A DNA stretch of 64,000 nt from Paenibacillus sp. USDA918EY. GTDB taxonomy: Bacteria > Bacillota > Bacilli > Paenibacillales > Paenibacillaceae. Position 1 is the first letter of the stretch. Every line of letters begins with the position of its first letter. Where the stretch lies: contig NZ_WTWY01000001.1 in assembly GCF_009870825.1 (NCBI RefSeq), forward strand, positions 62,001 to 126,000, read 5' to 3'. The position numbers and the translations under genes were made by a program. This document shows positions 40,613-50,984 of this stretch, in pieces. The notes beneath the pieces are model-generated. The model saw nothing but the letters and a program-made list of their open reading frames with translations. It was not told where the DNA came from and made no database searches.

Positions 40613-41401
40613 GTGGGCGAGCGAAAAATTTCACATCTGAACCATGCCGGACTTTGGGAAGAGTGGAAAGAAAGAGGGAACCTTGAAGCCAAAAAGAGGT
40701 TGATCGAAAACTATCTGCACATCGTGGACTACGTGTCGAGCCGGCTCGCGATCGGACTTCCGAAAAACGTCTCAAAGGACGATTTGGCCAGCAACGGCGT
40801 GATGGGCCTGATCGACGCCGTGGACAAGTTCGATTACAAGCGCGGTCTTCAGTTCGAGACGTACGCTTCCTTCCGGGTGCGGGGGGCCATTCTGGATTCG
40901 CTCCGCCAGGGCGACTGGGTGCCGCGTTCCGTTCGCGAGAAAGCGAAAAAAATCGAAGATGCCTACCAGCAGCTGGAACAAAAGCATCTTCGGTCGGTAA
41001 CGGATGCTGAAATGAGCGAATATCTGAACGTTTCGGAAAAGGAATTCCAGCATATGCTTCAGGAAGTGGCGGTCATGTCACTTTGCTCACTTGAGGATCC
41101 GATCAGGGAGGAAGAATCCGAAACCCGATTATCCGTCATGGTCGACGACAAAGCCAAAAACCCTGATTACAAGGTTAATGAGTTTTTTTTGAAGGAAGCG
41201 CTTGTGAAAGGGTTGGAAAAGCTTACCGAAAAAGAGCGAACTGTTGTATCATTATTATATTACGAGGATTTATCCCTTAGCGAGATTGCCGAAGTGATGT
41301 CACTTTCGCCTTCAAGAATTTCTCAACTGCATTCCAAAGCCATTTTGAGGCTGCGCGGAACGCTGGAAAAACACCGGGAATTGCTAATGCAAAACGATTG
41401 A
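40613..41401 (+). CDS. sigD: RNA polymerase sigma factor SigD (sigma-28, FliA family)
   Basis: 262 residues. Sigma region 2 with LIENYLHIVDYVSSRLAIGLP and VMGLIDAVDKFDY, and region 4 with TEKERTVVSLLYYEDLSLSEIAEVMSLSPSRISQLHSKA. It transcribes late flagellar and motility genes. GTG 40613 is 9 nt from AAGGAGG; GTG 40604 is inside the ribosome binding site. Confidence 0.96.
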   Translation: MGERKISHLNHAGLWEEWKERGNLEAKKRLIENYLHIVDYVSSRLAIGLPKNVSKDDLASNGVMGLIDAVDKFDYKRGLQFETYASFRVRGAILDSLRQGDWVPRSVREKAKKIEDAYQQLEQKHLRSVTDAEMSEYLNVSEKEFQHMLQEVAVMSLCSLEDPIREEESETRLSVMVDDKAKNPDYKVNEFFLKEALVKGLEKLTEKERTVVSLLYYEDLSLSEIAEVMSLSPSRISQLHSKAILRLRGTLEKHRELLMQND

Positions 41402-41431
41402 CCGCTGTAGAAATGGAAGGGAGGAAAAGGA

Positions 41432-42841
41432 TTGACAGCTCAATTAGGGTTGGACAGCTATTTAAACGTCACGTTTTCGGATGACAAAAGCGTCGCTTAT
41501 ATTCAATTCTCGAAACGTGATGAAAGCTTCAAATGCACCGAAGACGAGCTGATGCTATTTTTGCGCAGCCACCAGATTCAGCACGGGATCGAAAAAGGGG
41601 TGATCAGCCGGATCGCAAGCCATCCCGAAGAGTACATGTTCAGCCGGACGCCGGTGGCCATAGGGGAACAACCCGTCAGCGGCAAGGACGGATACATCGA
41701 ATATGCGTTCAAGCTTCGGGACGAGCATGATCACCGCCCCCAGGAGACCGAAGACGGCAAAGTGAATTTCAAGGAGCTGCTGAGCCTGAACAACGTCATC
41801 AAAGGGCAGCTGATCGCGAAGAGGATCCCGCCCGAACCCGGCAAACCCGGCACCGCGGTCACCGGTGAGCCGATCCCGTTCAAACCCGGAAAAGAGGCCT
41901 ATTTCAAGGTAGGAAAAAATGTGGTTCTCGATCCGGAGCAAACGGCCATGTACGCGGCCATCGACGGGCTTGTGACGACGACGGAAAAAGGCAAAATCAA
42001 CGTGTTCCCGGTTTATGAAGTCAACGGCGACGTGGATTACAGCGTAGGAAACATCGATTTCGTGGGCACGGTCGTGATTCGCGGCAACGTGTTGACGGGC
42101 TTCCGGGTGAAAGCCGCGGGGGATATCCGCGTCGTGGGCGGCGTCGAAGGCGCCGAGCTGGAAGCCGAAGGTTCGATCGAAATTACAAGCGGCATCATCG
42201 GCTATAACAAAGGCAGCGTGCGGGCAGGGAAAAACGTCAGAAGCTCGTTCATCCAGGACGGAAACGTCGTAGCGGGCGAAGACGTCATCGTATCGCAAAG
42301 CATCATGCATTCGAATATCCGCGCGGGCAAAAACATCATCTGCAACGGAACGAAAGGTTTGATCGTCGGAGGCAGCATCCAGGCGGGGGAAAGGGTAACG
42401 GCCCGTACGATCGGCAACACCATGTCAACGACGACCTCCATCGAAGTGGGCGTCCAGCCCGAGCTCCGAAACGAACTAACGGAACTTCGCCTTCGCTCGA
42501 AACAGTTGATGGAAGCGCTTGACAAAGCGGACAAGGCGTTGAACCTGCTAAACCAGCTGGCATCGACGGGGCAGCTGTCCTCGGACAAAATCGCGCTCCG
42601 GCTGAAGCTGAATGCGACTAAAAAATCCACGCAGCGCGAGCAGGACGAGGTCAGGGAGCGAATTTTCGAGATCGAAAAAACGCTGGAGGAAACCGTCAAA
42701 GCCCGGGTCGACATTATCAAAAAGATTTATGGCGGCTCCAAAATCGTGATCGGCAGGTACACGAGGTTCATCAAGGATCCGGCGGAAAGGGTGTCCTTTT
42801 ATTTTCACGAAGGCGACATCACGATGATTCCTTACATTTAA
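41432..42841 (+). CDS. FapA-family DUF342 protein
   Basis: 469 residues. N-terminal FapA-like part (about 1-150), then repeated Gly/Val-rich strands typical of the DUF342 beta-helix (GNIDFVGTVVIRGNV, SIEITSGIIGYNKGSVRAGKN), and a C-terminal coiled coil (about 345-430). FapA-like proteins are often encoded next to flagellar genes but their role is unsettled. TTG 41432 follows GGGAGG. It follows sigD by 30 bp. Confidence 0.85.
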   Translation: MTAQLGLDSYLNVTFSDDKSVAYIQFSKRDESFKCTEDELMLFLRSHQIQHGIEKGVISRIASHPEEYMFSRTPVAIGEQPVSGKDGYIEYAFKLRDEHDHRPQETEDGKVNFKELLSLNNVIKGQLIAKRIPPEPGKPGTAVTGEPIPFKPGKEAYFKVGKNVVLDPEQTAMYAAIDGLVTTTEKGKINVFPVYEVNGDVDYSVGNIDFVGTVVIRGNVLTGFRVKAAGDIRVVGGVEGAELEAEGSIEITSGIIGYNKGSVRAGKNVRSSFIQDGNVVAGEDVIVSQSIMHSNIRAGKNIICNGTKGLIVGGSIQAGERVTARTIGNTMSTTTSIEVGVQPELRNELTELRLRSKQLMEALDKADKALNLLNQLASTGQLSSDKIALRLKLNATKKSTQREQDEVRERIFEIEKTLEETVKARVDIIKKIYGGSKIVIGRYTRFIKDPAERVSFYFHEGDITMIPYI

Positions 42842-42859
42842 TTCAGACATGCGGGGTGT

Positions 42860-42883
42860 ATGACGTCGTAAGTCATTTTTTTT
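42860..42883 (+). terminator. Weak terminator-like hairpin after the FapA-family gene
   Basis: ATGAC (42860-42864) and GTCAT (42872-42876) form a 5-bp stem with eight Ts. Short, so it may be only partial. Confidence 0.3.
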
Positions 42884-42901
42884 GCAGGCAGGTGAATGTT
42901 C

Positions 42902-43216
42902 GTGAGTATGAAACCGGTAGAGATGCAAATCGCCATTCCCCGTACGACGGAAGCAAGCAAAATACAAAACGATATTCATCATCGAACCTCGCAGGAGCAG
43001 CAATTTTTGGCGGGGCAGCAGCTTAAGGAAAGCCGGGAGCTCCGCCAGCGGAGCACGGGGGTCGACGAAACGGCCAATGCCGCGGTGCGGGACGAAGGCA
43101 AACAGCAATCTTCGCCGAAGAAGGGTTCTTCCCGCCAGCCGTCCAAGCAGGAGCCGGGAGAACATCAGGATGCGGAGCATCCTTATAAAGGGCGCCGTCT
43201 CGATGTGTCTCTCTGA
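42902..43216 (+). CDS. Small Gln/Lys-rich protein of unknown function
   Basis: About 104 residues, hydrophilic, no membrane segment, many Gln, Glu, Lys and Ser, probably disordered apart from an N-terminal MQIAIPRTTEASKIQND stretch. I do not recognise a family. GTG 42902 is 6-7 nt after AGGTGA; ATG 42896 or ATG 42908 are alternatives. It lies between the FapA-family gene and the SwrB-like gene and may share their transcript. Confidence 0.6.
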   Translation: MSMKPVEMQIAIPRTTEASKIQNDIHHRTSQEQQFLAGQQLKESRELRQRSTGVDETANAAVRDEGKQQSSPKKGSSRQPSKQEPGEHQDAEHPYKGRRLDVSL

Positions 43217-43245
43217 GTCTCGTCATGTTGTCGGCATGTTTAGAA

Positions 43246-43285
43246 ATTCGCATCTATTCGCATCTATTCGTATTTATTCGCATTT
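43246..43285 (+). repeat. Four tandem 10-bp repeats ahead of the SwrB-like gene
   Basis: ATTCGCATCT occurs twice (43246-43265), then ATTCGTATTT and ATTCGCATTT (43266-43285). The array ends directly at the ribosome binding site AAAGGAG of the next gene. Seen directly in the sequence. Confidence 0.9.
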
Positions 43286-43302
43286 AAAGGAGAACAAAAG
43301 TT

Positions 43303-43884
43303 TTGGAACCGTGGATGATTGTCGTTATTTTAGGCGCCGCCGCCATTGTGTACGCCCTCATGCTGCCTAAACGGCAAGTCAACAAAACGGCGGACAAGGA
43401 GCAAATGGTCCGGGAAGTGGAAGCGACGCTGGAGCAGTACATGGCGGATATCGAAAGAGAAAACGAAGAGCTGGTCGAGCTGATCGGCCAAATGAAGCAG
43501 GACATGACCTCCAGGCAGCTTGCCCAGCAGGAGCAGCTTGCCGAGATGAGGCAGCGGCTGGTTCAGCTTGAGCAGCAGCATACGCAGGCTGAAACGCGCC
43601 TTTCCGAGGTAGAACAAGGAAACCGGCTTGCGGCTTCCGCTTCCGCCCTTGGTACGCAGCAGGAAACGGCCGCAGCGGCTCAGGAATCCGGCCAATCGGC
43701 GGCTAACGATACCGAAACGGGTCAAGAGGAGGCGAAACAGCCATCCATCCGGGACCGGTATCCGGAGCTGTTCGAGCTTCACGCCCAAGGGAAATCGATG
43801 GAAGCCATCGCAAAATTCACGGGGCTGCAAAAGGGAGAAGTGCAGCTGATCCTGCAGCTGGCGAAACGGGAGGGATCGCTGTGA
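43303..43884 (+). CDS. SwrB/YlxL-like membrane coiled-coil protein
   Basis: 193 residues. N-terminal membrane segment (about 4-20, WMIVVILGAAAIVYALML), a long coiled coil (about 30-110), a Ser/Ala/Gln-rich stretch and a C-terminal helix-turn-helix-like end (MEAIAKFTGLQKGEVQLILQLAKR). The B. subtilis gene in this position, swrB, encodes a similarly built protein that activates flagellar export; sequence identity here is low so I call it by architecture and position. TTG 43303 is 8-9 nt after AAAGGAG. Confidence 0.7.
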   Translation: MEPWMIVVILGAAAIVYALMLPKRQVNKTADKEQMVREVEATLEQYMADIERENEELVELIGQMKQDMTSRQLAQQEQLAEMRQRLVQLEQQHTQAETRLSEVEQGNRLAASASALGTQQETAAAAQESGQSAANDTETGQEEAKQPSIRDRYPELFELHAQGKSMEAIAKFTGLQKGEVQLILQLAKREGSL

Positions 43885-44498
43885 TCAAAAATCGTTCCTT
43901 TATGATCGGCCTCGGCAGCGGGCTGCTCGCCGGAGCGCTCCTTTTGCAGCTGATGAACGCGGGAGCGGAGCAGCAGGTTTCGTCCCGGCCCCCGGAGGCC
44001 GTGAAGCTGACGAAAGACCAGCTGCAGGAACAGGCCGAGGCCTTGGGCCTGCAAATCATCGACGCCGATGACGATCGGATGACCGAAGAGGAATGGAAGC
44101 AGCGGATGATCGACAAAAGCGCGAAACCGCAAGGAAGCGGCGTCAAGGCGCCGGCAGCGGGGCAAAAGGCCGAAGCGCCGAAAACGCCCGAAAAACCCGC
44201 TGTCCCGGATTCCAAGGCCGCCGGCCAGACCGCGGGGAAAGAAACCGGTTCAGGCGTTAACAAGCCGAAAGCGCCGGAGGCTCCGCCGATCACGGTTAAG
44301 ATCGCAAGCGGCAGCAACCTGACCGATGTCGCCGACAAGCTGAAAAAATCCGGGGTCATCTCCGACGCAGCCGCTTTCGTGGAAAAAGGGAGAGGGCAAA
44401 AAATGAGCACGAAAATCCGCTCCGGAACTTACGAATTTGCTCCAGGCGAAGATTTCACCAGCATCATTGCCAAAATCACGACAAAACCGCCGCGCTGA
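43881..44498 (+). CDS. MltG/YceG-like membrane protein
   Basis: 205 residues. N-terminal membrane anchor (about 6-26), a Lys/Pro/Ala-rich middle (about 75-130) and a C-terminal segment VKIASGSNLTDVADKLKKSGVISDAAAFVE...IRSGTYEFAPGEDFTSIIAKI, the N-terminal LysM-like motif of the endolytic transglycosylase MltG. The catalytic lytic domain of full-length MltG is absent, so a murein-binding or regulatory role is more likely. GTG 43881 overlaps the upstream stop. Confidence 0.75.
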   Translation: MIKNRSFMIGLGSGLLAGALLLQLMNAGAEQQVSSRPPEAVKLTKDQLQEQAEALGLQIIDADDDRMTEEEWKQRMIDKSAKPQGSGVKAPAAGQKAEAPKTPEKPAVPDSKAAGQTAGKETGSGVNKPKAPEAPPITVKIASGSNLTDVADKLKKSGVISDAAAFVEKGRGQKMSTKIRSGTYEFAPGEDFTSIIAKITTKPPR

Positions 44499-44524
44499 CG
44501 CGAACGCAGCCGTTGCGGTTTTTT
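44483..44524 (+). terminator. Terminator after the MltG-like gene
   Basis: AAAACCGC (44483-44490, inside the last codons) pairs with GCGGTTTT (44515-44522), followed by Ts. It closes the group that follows sigD. Confidence 0.6.
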
Positions 44525-44808
44525 GGTGCGTCCCGGCAGGCGTTGAAGGGGATAGATAACCCGTCGGGATTATAGCGGCCGCCCGGGTTTGCGACTTGCG
44601 AAAATGGTCGTTTTGGAAGGCGTTCCGGGCGGCGGCGAAAATCCCGTGAATAGGCGTTGCATCGGGCATTCACTTATGGTATATTAATTGACGGTGTTAA
44701 AACACACGCTGTCGGATTTCGTAAAGGGTGCTTTCCTGATGGAAAGTCTTGACGGGAAATGAAAACAGCGGAGGACACAAAAAAACCAAATTTAGGAGGT
44801 GTGTGAAG
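44499..44808. other. Promoter and leader region of rpsB
   Basis: 310 bp without a gene. It holds the promoter at 44657-44685 and a leader with a 6-bp hairpin CTTTCC/GGAAAG (44731-44746). CACAC near 44703 can also pair with GTGTG just after the rpsB ribosome binding site. Confidence 0.5.
44657..44685 (+). promoter_or_regulatory. Sigma-A promoter for rpsB
   Basis: TTGCAT (44657-44662), 17 bp, TATATT (44680-44685) with an extended TGG immediately before the -10. Spacing and sequence are close to ideal. Confidence 0.8.
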
Positions 44809-45507
44809 ATGGCAGTTATTTCCATGAAACAGCTTCTTGAAGCTGGCGTTCACTTCGGTCACCAAACTCGTCGTTGGAACCCGAAAATGGATAAATATAT
44901 CTTCACCGAAAGAAACGGTATTTACATTATCGACCTGCAAAAAACAGTGAAAAAGGTCGAGGAAGCTTTTAACTTCGTTAAGAGCGTAGCTGAAGAGAAC
45001 GGAACGATCCTGTTCGTCGGCACGAAAAAACAAGCTCAAGACTCCGTGAAAGAAGAAGCTGAACGTTGCGGCATGTACTACATCAACCAACGTTGGCTCG
45101 GCGGAACTTTGACCAACTTCGAAACGATCCAAAAACGTATCAACCGTTTGAAAGAACTCGAGAAGTGGGAAGAAGACGGCACATTCTCCGTTCTGCCTAA
45201 AAAAGAAGTCATCATTCTCCGCAAAGAGAAAGATCGTCTTGAAAAATTCCTGGGCGGGATCAAAAACATGAAGGGTCTTCCTAGCGCCCTGTTCATCATC
45301 GATCCTCGCAAAGAGCGCATTGCGGTTGCCGAAGCTCGCAAATTGGGTATCCCAATCGTGGGCATCGTCGACACGAACTGCGATCCGGACGAAATCGACT
45401 ACGTTATCCCTGGTAACGACGACGCGATTCGTGCCGTTAAACTGTTGACCGGCAAAATGGCCGACGCTGTGGTGGAAGCTCATCAAGGCGAAGAAACCAC
45501 TGCCTAA
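44809..45507 (+). CDS. rpsB: 30S ribosomal protein S2
   Basis: 232 residues. Starts [26 protein letters not shown], the S2 signature. ATG 44809 lies after TTAGGAGGTG; a longer frame reaches 44749 without a ribosome binding site. First gene of the translation cluster. Confidence 0.98.
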   Translation: MAVISMKQLLEAGVHFGHQTRRWNPKMDKYIFTERNGIYIIDLQKTVKKVEEAFNFVKSVAEENGTILFVGTKKQAQDSVKEEAERCGMYYINQRWLGGTLTNFETIQKRINRLKELEKWEEDGTFSVLPKKEVIILRKEKDRLEKFLGGIKNMKGLPSALFIIDPRKERIAVAEARKLGIPIVGIVDTNCDPDEIDYVIPGNDDAIRAVKLLTGKMADAVVEAHQGEETTA

Positions 45508-45541
45508 GATCAGCAGGCAAGCTATAGACATGAATTAAATG

Positions 45542-45588
45542 AAAAGGGTGGTTGGTAGGTGCATAACCTCTCACTGCCCTTTTTTTAA
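45542..45588 (+). terminator. Terminator or attenuator between rpsB and tsf
   Basis: AAAAGGG (45542-45548) pairs with CCCTTTT (45577-45583), with AGGT/ACCT inside and a T-run at the end. It likely lets only part of transcription reach tsf. Confidence 0.6.
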
Positions 45589-45668
45589 GATATAAGGGAG
45601 AAGGCTTCGGAGAATACTCTCCTTATATCGCCAAAAATCAATGAATTAACTTTTGGAGGGAAAATCCT

Positions 45669-46319
45669 ATGGCAGTAAGTGCTAGTGCGGTAAAAGAGCT
45701 TCGTGAAAAAACAGGCGCAGGTATGCTGGATTGCAAAAAAGCGCTGGAAGAAGCAAACGGTGACATCACGAAAGCGGTCGAACTTCTTCGCGAAAAAGGT
45801 CTCGCTGCGGCAGCAAACAAAGCCGGACGCGTAGCGACCGAAGGTGTTGTCGAATCTTACATCCACGGCGGCGGCCGCATCGGCGTCCTCGTCGAAATCA
45901 ACTGCGAAACCGACTTCGTGGGCAAAACGGATCAATTCAAAGAGTTTGCGCGCGACATCGCAATGCACATCGCCGCTTCCAGCCCTCGCTACGTAGCGCG
46001 TGAAGAGGTGCCTGCGGAAGAAATCGAAAAAGAAAAAGAAATTTTGAAGGCTCAAGCTTTGAACGAAGGCAAGCCTGAAAAAATCGTTGAAAAAATGGTT
46101 GAAGGCCGCATCGGCAAATACTTCGAAGAGTTCTGCTTGCTGGAGCAGCCGTTCATTAAAGATCCGGACAAAACCGTCGCTACGTTGCTGAAAGAAAAAA
46201 TCAGCACGATCGGCGAAAACATCTCGATCCGCCGCTTCGTTCGTTACGAACTGGGCGAAGGCATGGAGAAAAAAGTGGATAACTTCGTTGAAGAAGTTAT
46301 GGCGCAAGTTAAAAACTAA
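45669..46319 (+). CDS. tsf: Elongation factor Ts
   Basis: 216 residues, guanine nucleotide exchange factor for EF-Tu. [29 protein letters not shown] at the N-terminus is the EF-Ts signature. TTGGAGGG precedes ATG 45669. The usual bacterial form is longer; Bacillota with a shorter dimerisation region are known. Confidence 0.97.
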   Translation: MAVSASAVKELREKTGAGMLDCKKALEEANGDITKAVELLREKGLAAAANKAGRVATEGVVESYIHGGGRIGVLVEINCETDFVGKTDQFKEFARDIAMHIAASSPRYVAREEVPAEEIEKEKEILKAQALNEGKPEKIVEKMVEGRIGKYFEEFCLLEQPFIKDPDKTVATLLKEKISTIGENISIRRFVRYELGEGMEKKVDNFVEEVMAQVKN

Positions 46320-46367
46320 GCGGGAAGCATGCGCGTTTTATGCGCCCTCGGATGAATATGGGATGAT

Positions 46368-46402
46368 GAAGAGCGGAACACGCCAGTGTTCCCTCTTTTT
46401 TC
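46368..46402 (+). terminator. Terminator after tsf
   Basis: GGAACAC (46375-46381) and GTGTTCC (46386-46392) with flanking AGAG/TCTTTTTT extend the stem and supply the T-run. Confidence 0.85.
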
Positions 46403-46444
46403 AGAGATCAGTAAAATAACAGCTTTGCGTGGAATGCCGCCTGA

Positions 46445-47343
<899 letters not shown>

Positions 47344-47344
<1 letters not shown>

Positions 47345-47898
47345 TGCCTCAAACAGTGAAAAAGAACGCGGAAGAGCGCATGGAAAAGGCGATCTCCGCT
47401 TTGAAAAGAGATTTGGCAACTTTGCGCGCGGGCCGCGCTACCCCAGCCCTTTTGGATCGGGTACAGGTCGAATATTACGGTGCGATGACTCCGCTGAACC
47501 AGTTGGCCAACATCAACACGCCGGATTCCCGGACGCTGATGATCCAGCCTTGGGATAAATCCTCGTTGTCGGACATCGAAAAAGCCATTTTGAAATCCGA
47601 TCTCGGATTGACGCCTGCGAATGACGGAAACACCATCCGCCTTGTCATTCCGCCGCTGACCGAAGAACGCCGCATGGAACTGGTGAAAATGACCAAGAAA
47701 TTCGGCGAGGAAGCCAAAGTGGCCATCCGCAACATCCGCCGCGATGCGAATGACGACATTAAAAAAATGGAAAAAACCGATATATCTGAAGATGAATCCC
47801 GTCGCCATCAGGACGACATTCAGAAAACGACGGATAGATTCATCGCGGAAGTCGACAAAGTGCTCGCAGCCAAAGAAAAAGAGATCATGGAAGTATAA
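47344..47898 (+). CDS. frr: Ribosome recycling factor
   Basis: 184 residues, splits post-termination ribosomes with [31 protein letters not shown] and [14 protein letters not shown] are signatures. The start overlaps the pyrH stop. Confidence 0.98.
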
Positions 47899-47969
47899 GA
47901 GACTTGCGGCCCCTCCTTTTATGGTGGGGTTTATGTCTTTTTTGCAGAAACCCGCATGGAGGAACTAGA

Positions 47970-48737
47970 ATGATCAAACGAGTTCGATCGTGGTGGAAAC
48001 GGGAAGAGAAAATAGAGCCGCCGGAGCGATCAATAGACAATGTTCCTGAGCATGTCGCCATCATTATGGACGGTAACGGACGCTGGGCGAAACGCCAAGG
48101 GCTTCCGCGCATCATCGGGCATCAGAACGGAATGAAAGCCGTCAAGCGGACGACGATTGCAGCGGATAAGCTGGGAATCAAATATTTGACGCTGTATGCC
48201 TTTTCGACGGAAAATTGGAAACGTCCGAAGGACGAGGTCGATTTTTTGATGCGTCTGCCGCAGGAATTTCTCGCCATCGAATTGGATGAGCTGGTAGAGA
48301 AAAACGTACAGGTTCGGATGATGGGCGATCGGGAAGGGCTGCCTTCCCATACGGTCAAAGCCATGGAAGAAGCCGTCCGCCGTACCGAAACCAATGACGG
48401 ATTGGTCCTGAATTTTGCCCTCAACTACGGCAGCAGGAAGGAAATTACCGACTGCATGCGCGAATTGGGGCGGAAAATCGAAGCGGGCGCGCTGAACCCG
48501 GAAGACATTACGCCTGAAATGCTGGATCGCCATATGCTTTCCGGCGGGCTCCCCGATCCGGATTTAATCATACGTACCAGCGGAGAGATGCGGGTCAGCA
48601 ACTTTATGCTCTGGCAGATGGCATATAGCGAAATGTGGTTCACCGATATCTATTGGCCTGATTTCAATGAACATTATTTATACGAAGCGGTTGCCGAATA
48701 TTCGCGCAGAACGCGGAGATACGGCGGCTTGACTTAA
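47970..48737 (+). CDS. uppS: Undecaprenyl diphosphate synthase
   Basis: 255 residues, cis-prenyltransferase making the C55 carrier for cell wall. Catalytic Asp34 in IIMDGNGRWAK; RTSGEMRVSNFMLWQ at the end. ATG 47970 is after GGAGGAA; the longer frame to 47904 lacks a ribosome binding site. An imperfect hairpin with a T-run lies in the gap after frr. Confidence 0.97.
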   Translation: MIKRVRSWWKREEKIEPPERSIDNVPEHVAIIMDGNGRWAKRQGLPRIIGHQNGMKAVKRTTIAADKLGIKYLTLYAFSTENWKRPKDEVDFLMRLPQEFLAIELDELVEKNVQVRMMGDREGLPSHTVKAMEEAVRRTETNDGLVLNFALNYGSRKEITDCMRELGRKIEAGALNPEDITPEMLDRHMLSGGLPDPDLIIRTSGEMRVSNFMLWQMAYSEMWFTDIYWPDFNEHYLYEAVAEYSRRTRRYGGLT

Positions 48738-48760
48738 GCCATATGGAGGATGGATTATCG

Positions 48761-49561
48761 TTGAAACAACGACTGATTACCGGTATCATTGCTGGAGTTG
48801 TTTTTTTGGGATTATGCCTGCTTGGAAGGCTGCCGTACCATCTGATCGTGCTGGCGATGGCGCTGATCGGCTATTACGAATTCGTGCGCATGACGAAGGT
48901 TTCTCCTTTTAGCGGTACGGCATGGCTGGGATATTTGGGCGTGCTTATGTTCGTGTTTCCATGGAAGCTGCTGGGCATCGCTTTTCCGCTGACATGGGAT
49001 CATGCCATCTGGCTGCTGATGTTCCTGTTCATGCTGGTAACGGTTGTGACGAAAAATAAAATCGGAATACAGCAGGCGGCCATGCTGTTTTTGGGCGCGG
49101 TTTACATCGGGGTCGGCTTTGCCTATATCGCCGGTACCCGGAATGCGCCGGACGGGCACGGGCTGTTCTGGACGTTCCTTTTGCTCGTGTCGATTTGGTC
49201 CAGCGATGCGGGAGCTTATTTTGTAGGAAAATGGATCGGCAAAAACAAGCTGTGGCCCGCCATCAGCCCGAACAAAACCATCGAAGGCGCCCTGGGGGGC
49301 GTCGTTATTGCAATGGTGGCCGCCGTCGTGTTTTCCCTCCTGTCCGGAGGGATCCTGCCGTTCGGACGGGCCCTTGCGATCGGATTGGCCTGCGCCGTGG
49401 CGGGACAGCTCGGGGATTTGATCCAATCCGCCTATAAGCGCGTATACGGCATCAAGGATTCCGGCACGCTGCTGCCGGGGCACGGAGGCATTTTGGACCG
49501 CTGCGACAGCTGGATCATCGTCTTTCCGTTCGTACATATCGTGATGCTGATGCCTTATTAA
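48761..49561 (+). CDS. cdsA: Phosphatidate cytidylyltransferase
   Basis: 266 residues, makes CDP-diacylglycerol for phospholipids. Multispanning; C-terminal signature [31 protein letters not shown] 48761 is 9 nt after GGAGGA; the in-frame ATG 48743 overlaps the ribosome binding site. Confidence 0.96.
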   Translation: MKQRLITGIIAGVVFLGLCLLGRLPYHLIVLAMALIGYYEFVRMTKVSPFSGTAWLGYLGVLMFVFPWKLLGIAFPLTWDHAIWLLMFLFMLVTVVTKNKIGIQQAAMLFLGAVYIGVGFAYIAGTRNAPDGHGLFWTFLLLVSIWSSDAGAYFVGKWIGKNKLWPAISPNKTIEGALGGVVIAMVAAVVFSLLSGGILPFGRALAIGLACAVAGQLGDLIQSAYKRVYGIKDSGTLLPGHGGILDRCDSWIIVFPFVHIVMLMPY

Positions 49562-49580
49562 AACGAGAGAAGGTTTCGAT

Positions 49581-50720
49581 ATGAAGAAAATTAGCGTGCT
49601 CGGCTCCACGGGCTCGATTGGAACGCAGACACTGGATGTGGCGGCGAAGCATTCTGAACATTTTCAAATCGAAGGACTTGCTGCGGGCGGCAACACGGAC
49701 TTGCTGCTTGAACAGGTAAGGCGGTTCAAACCGCGCAAAGTCTCGGTGGCCACGCGCGAGCTGGCCGAACGGATCCAATCCGAGGTTCCGGCAGGCACGG
49801 AAGTGTTCTACGGGGATCAAGGCTTAATCGAAATCGCGGCCGGAACGGACGCCGACATGGTCGTCACGGCCGTCATGGGGAGCCTCGGGCTCCCTTCGAC
49901 GCTGGCCGCGATCGAAGCAGGAAAAACCATCGGCCTGGCCAACAAGGAAACGCTTGTGACGGCCGGCCATATCGTGACGGCGCTCGCGCGGGAAAAAGGC
50001 GTCAAGCTGCTCCCGATCGACAGCGAGCATTCGGCGATTTTTCAGTGCCTGAACGGAGAAAATCGCAAGGACTTGGCCTCCATTACGCTGACGGCATCCG
50101 GCGGCTCCTTCCGCGACCGGACGCGTGAGGAATTGAAGCACGTGACGGTGGAGGATGCGCTCAAGCATCCGAATTGGTCCATGGGGGCGAAAATTACGAT
50201 CGATTCGGCGACGATGGTGAACAAAGGGCTGGAAGTGATCGAAGCGCACTGGCTGTTCGACCTGCCCTATGAGCAAATCAACGTGCTGCTGCATCCCGAA
50301 AGCATCATCCATTCTTTCGTGGAGTTCCGGGATACGAGCATCATCGCCCAGCTGGGCAATCCGGACATGCGGGTTCCGATCCAATACGCCCTGACGTATC
50401 CGGAACGATGGGATTCGCCGGCGCAGCGGCTTTCGCTGGCCGAGGCAGGCAAGCTTCAATTCCGCGAAATGGATTTCGAACGCTTCCCTTGTTTAAGACT
50501 GGCCTATGAATGTGGTAAAATGGGTGGTACAGCCACGACCGCATTTAATGCCGCCAACGAGGTGGCGGTTGCGCGGTTTCTGCGCAAAGAGATTTCATTT
50601 TTGCAAATTGAGGATATCATCGAAAGAGTGCTCGAACGGCATCACAACATTCCAGAACCGGAACTTGCGGAAATTGAAGATTGCGACAAGCGCACCCGGG
50701 AGGCCGCAGCCAAGCTTTGA
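49581..50720 (+). CDS. dxr: 1-deoxy-D-xylulose-5-phosphate reductoisomerase
   Basis: 379 residues, second step of the MEP isoprenoid pathway that feeds UppS. NADPH-binding [11 protein letters not shown] at the N-terminus, then NKETLVTAG and [13 protein letters not shown], catalytic-site motifs. Confidence 0.97.
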   Translation: MKKISVLGSTGSIGTQTLDVAAKHSEHFQIEGLAAGGNTDLLLEQVRRFKPRKVSVATRELAERIQSEVPAGTEVFYGDQGLIEIAAGTDADMVVTAVMGSLGLPSTLAAIEAGKTIGLANKETLVTAGHIVTALAREKGVKLLPIDSEHSAIFQCLNGENRKDLASITLTASGGSFRDRTREELKHVTVEDALKHPNWSMGAKITIDSATMVNKGLEVIEAHWLFDLPYEQINVLLHPESIIHSFVEFRDTSIIAQLGNPDMRVPIQYALTYPERWDSPAQRLSLAEAGKLQFREMDFERFPCLRLAYECGKMGGTATTAFNAANEVAVARFLRKEISFLQIEDIIERVLERHHNIPEPELAEIEDCDKRTREAAAKL

Positions 50721-50795
50721 CCTTTCGAACGGCGCAAAACACCGCAAACATCCACTCTTCTCCCTTATCTAAAAAATGACTCAAAAGTGATTCTC

Positions 50796-50823
50796 TTGTG
50801 CGGGTCCGGAGAATAATGATAAT
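50796..50823 (+). promoter_or_regulatory. Candidate promoter ahead of rseP
   Basis: TTGTGC (50796-50801), 16 bp, GATAAT (50818-50823). A transcript from here would carry the hairpins at 50848-50936. Weak by itself. Confidence 0.35.
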
Positions 50824-50847
50824 CTATATAGACTGAATCGAGAGACG

Positions 50848-50936
50848 AGCCTTATACGGGCGTCAGCCCGCACGGCAAGGCTGAAACAGCCCATAACGGA
50901 GAATAATTCATTCTATGGGATCGGCGGCCGCCGATC
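50848..50936 (+). promoter_or_regulatory. Three-hairpin leader ahead of rseP
   Basis: AGCCTT/AAGGCT (50848-50853/50877-50882) encloses CGGGC/GCCCG; CCCAT/ATGGG (50890-50919) encloses AGAAT/ATTCT; and GATCGGCGG/CCGCCGATC (50919-50936) is a perfect 18-bp palindrome. No terminator T-run is present. I do not recognise a known riboswitch. Confidence 0.45.
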
Positions 50937-50984
50937 GTGGATTATGAAGCTTCGGCCTCAGACAATAAAGGGGGATGCGTCGAA

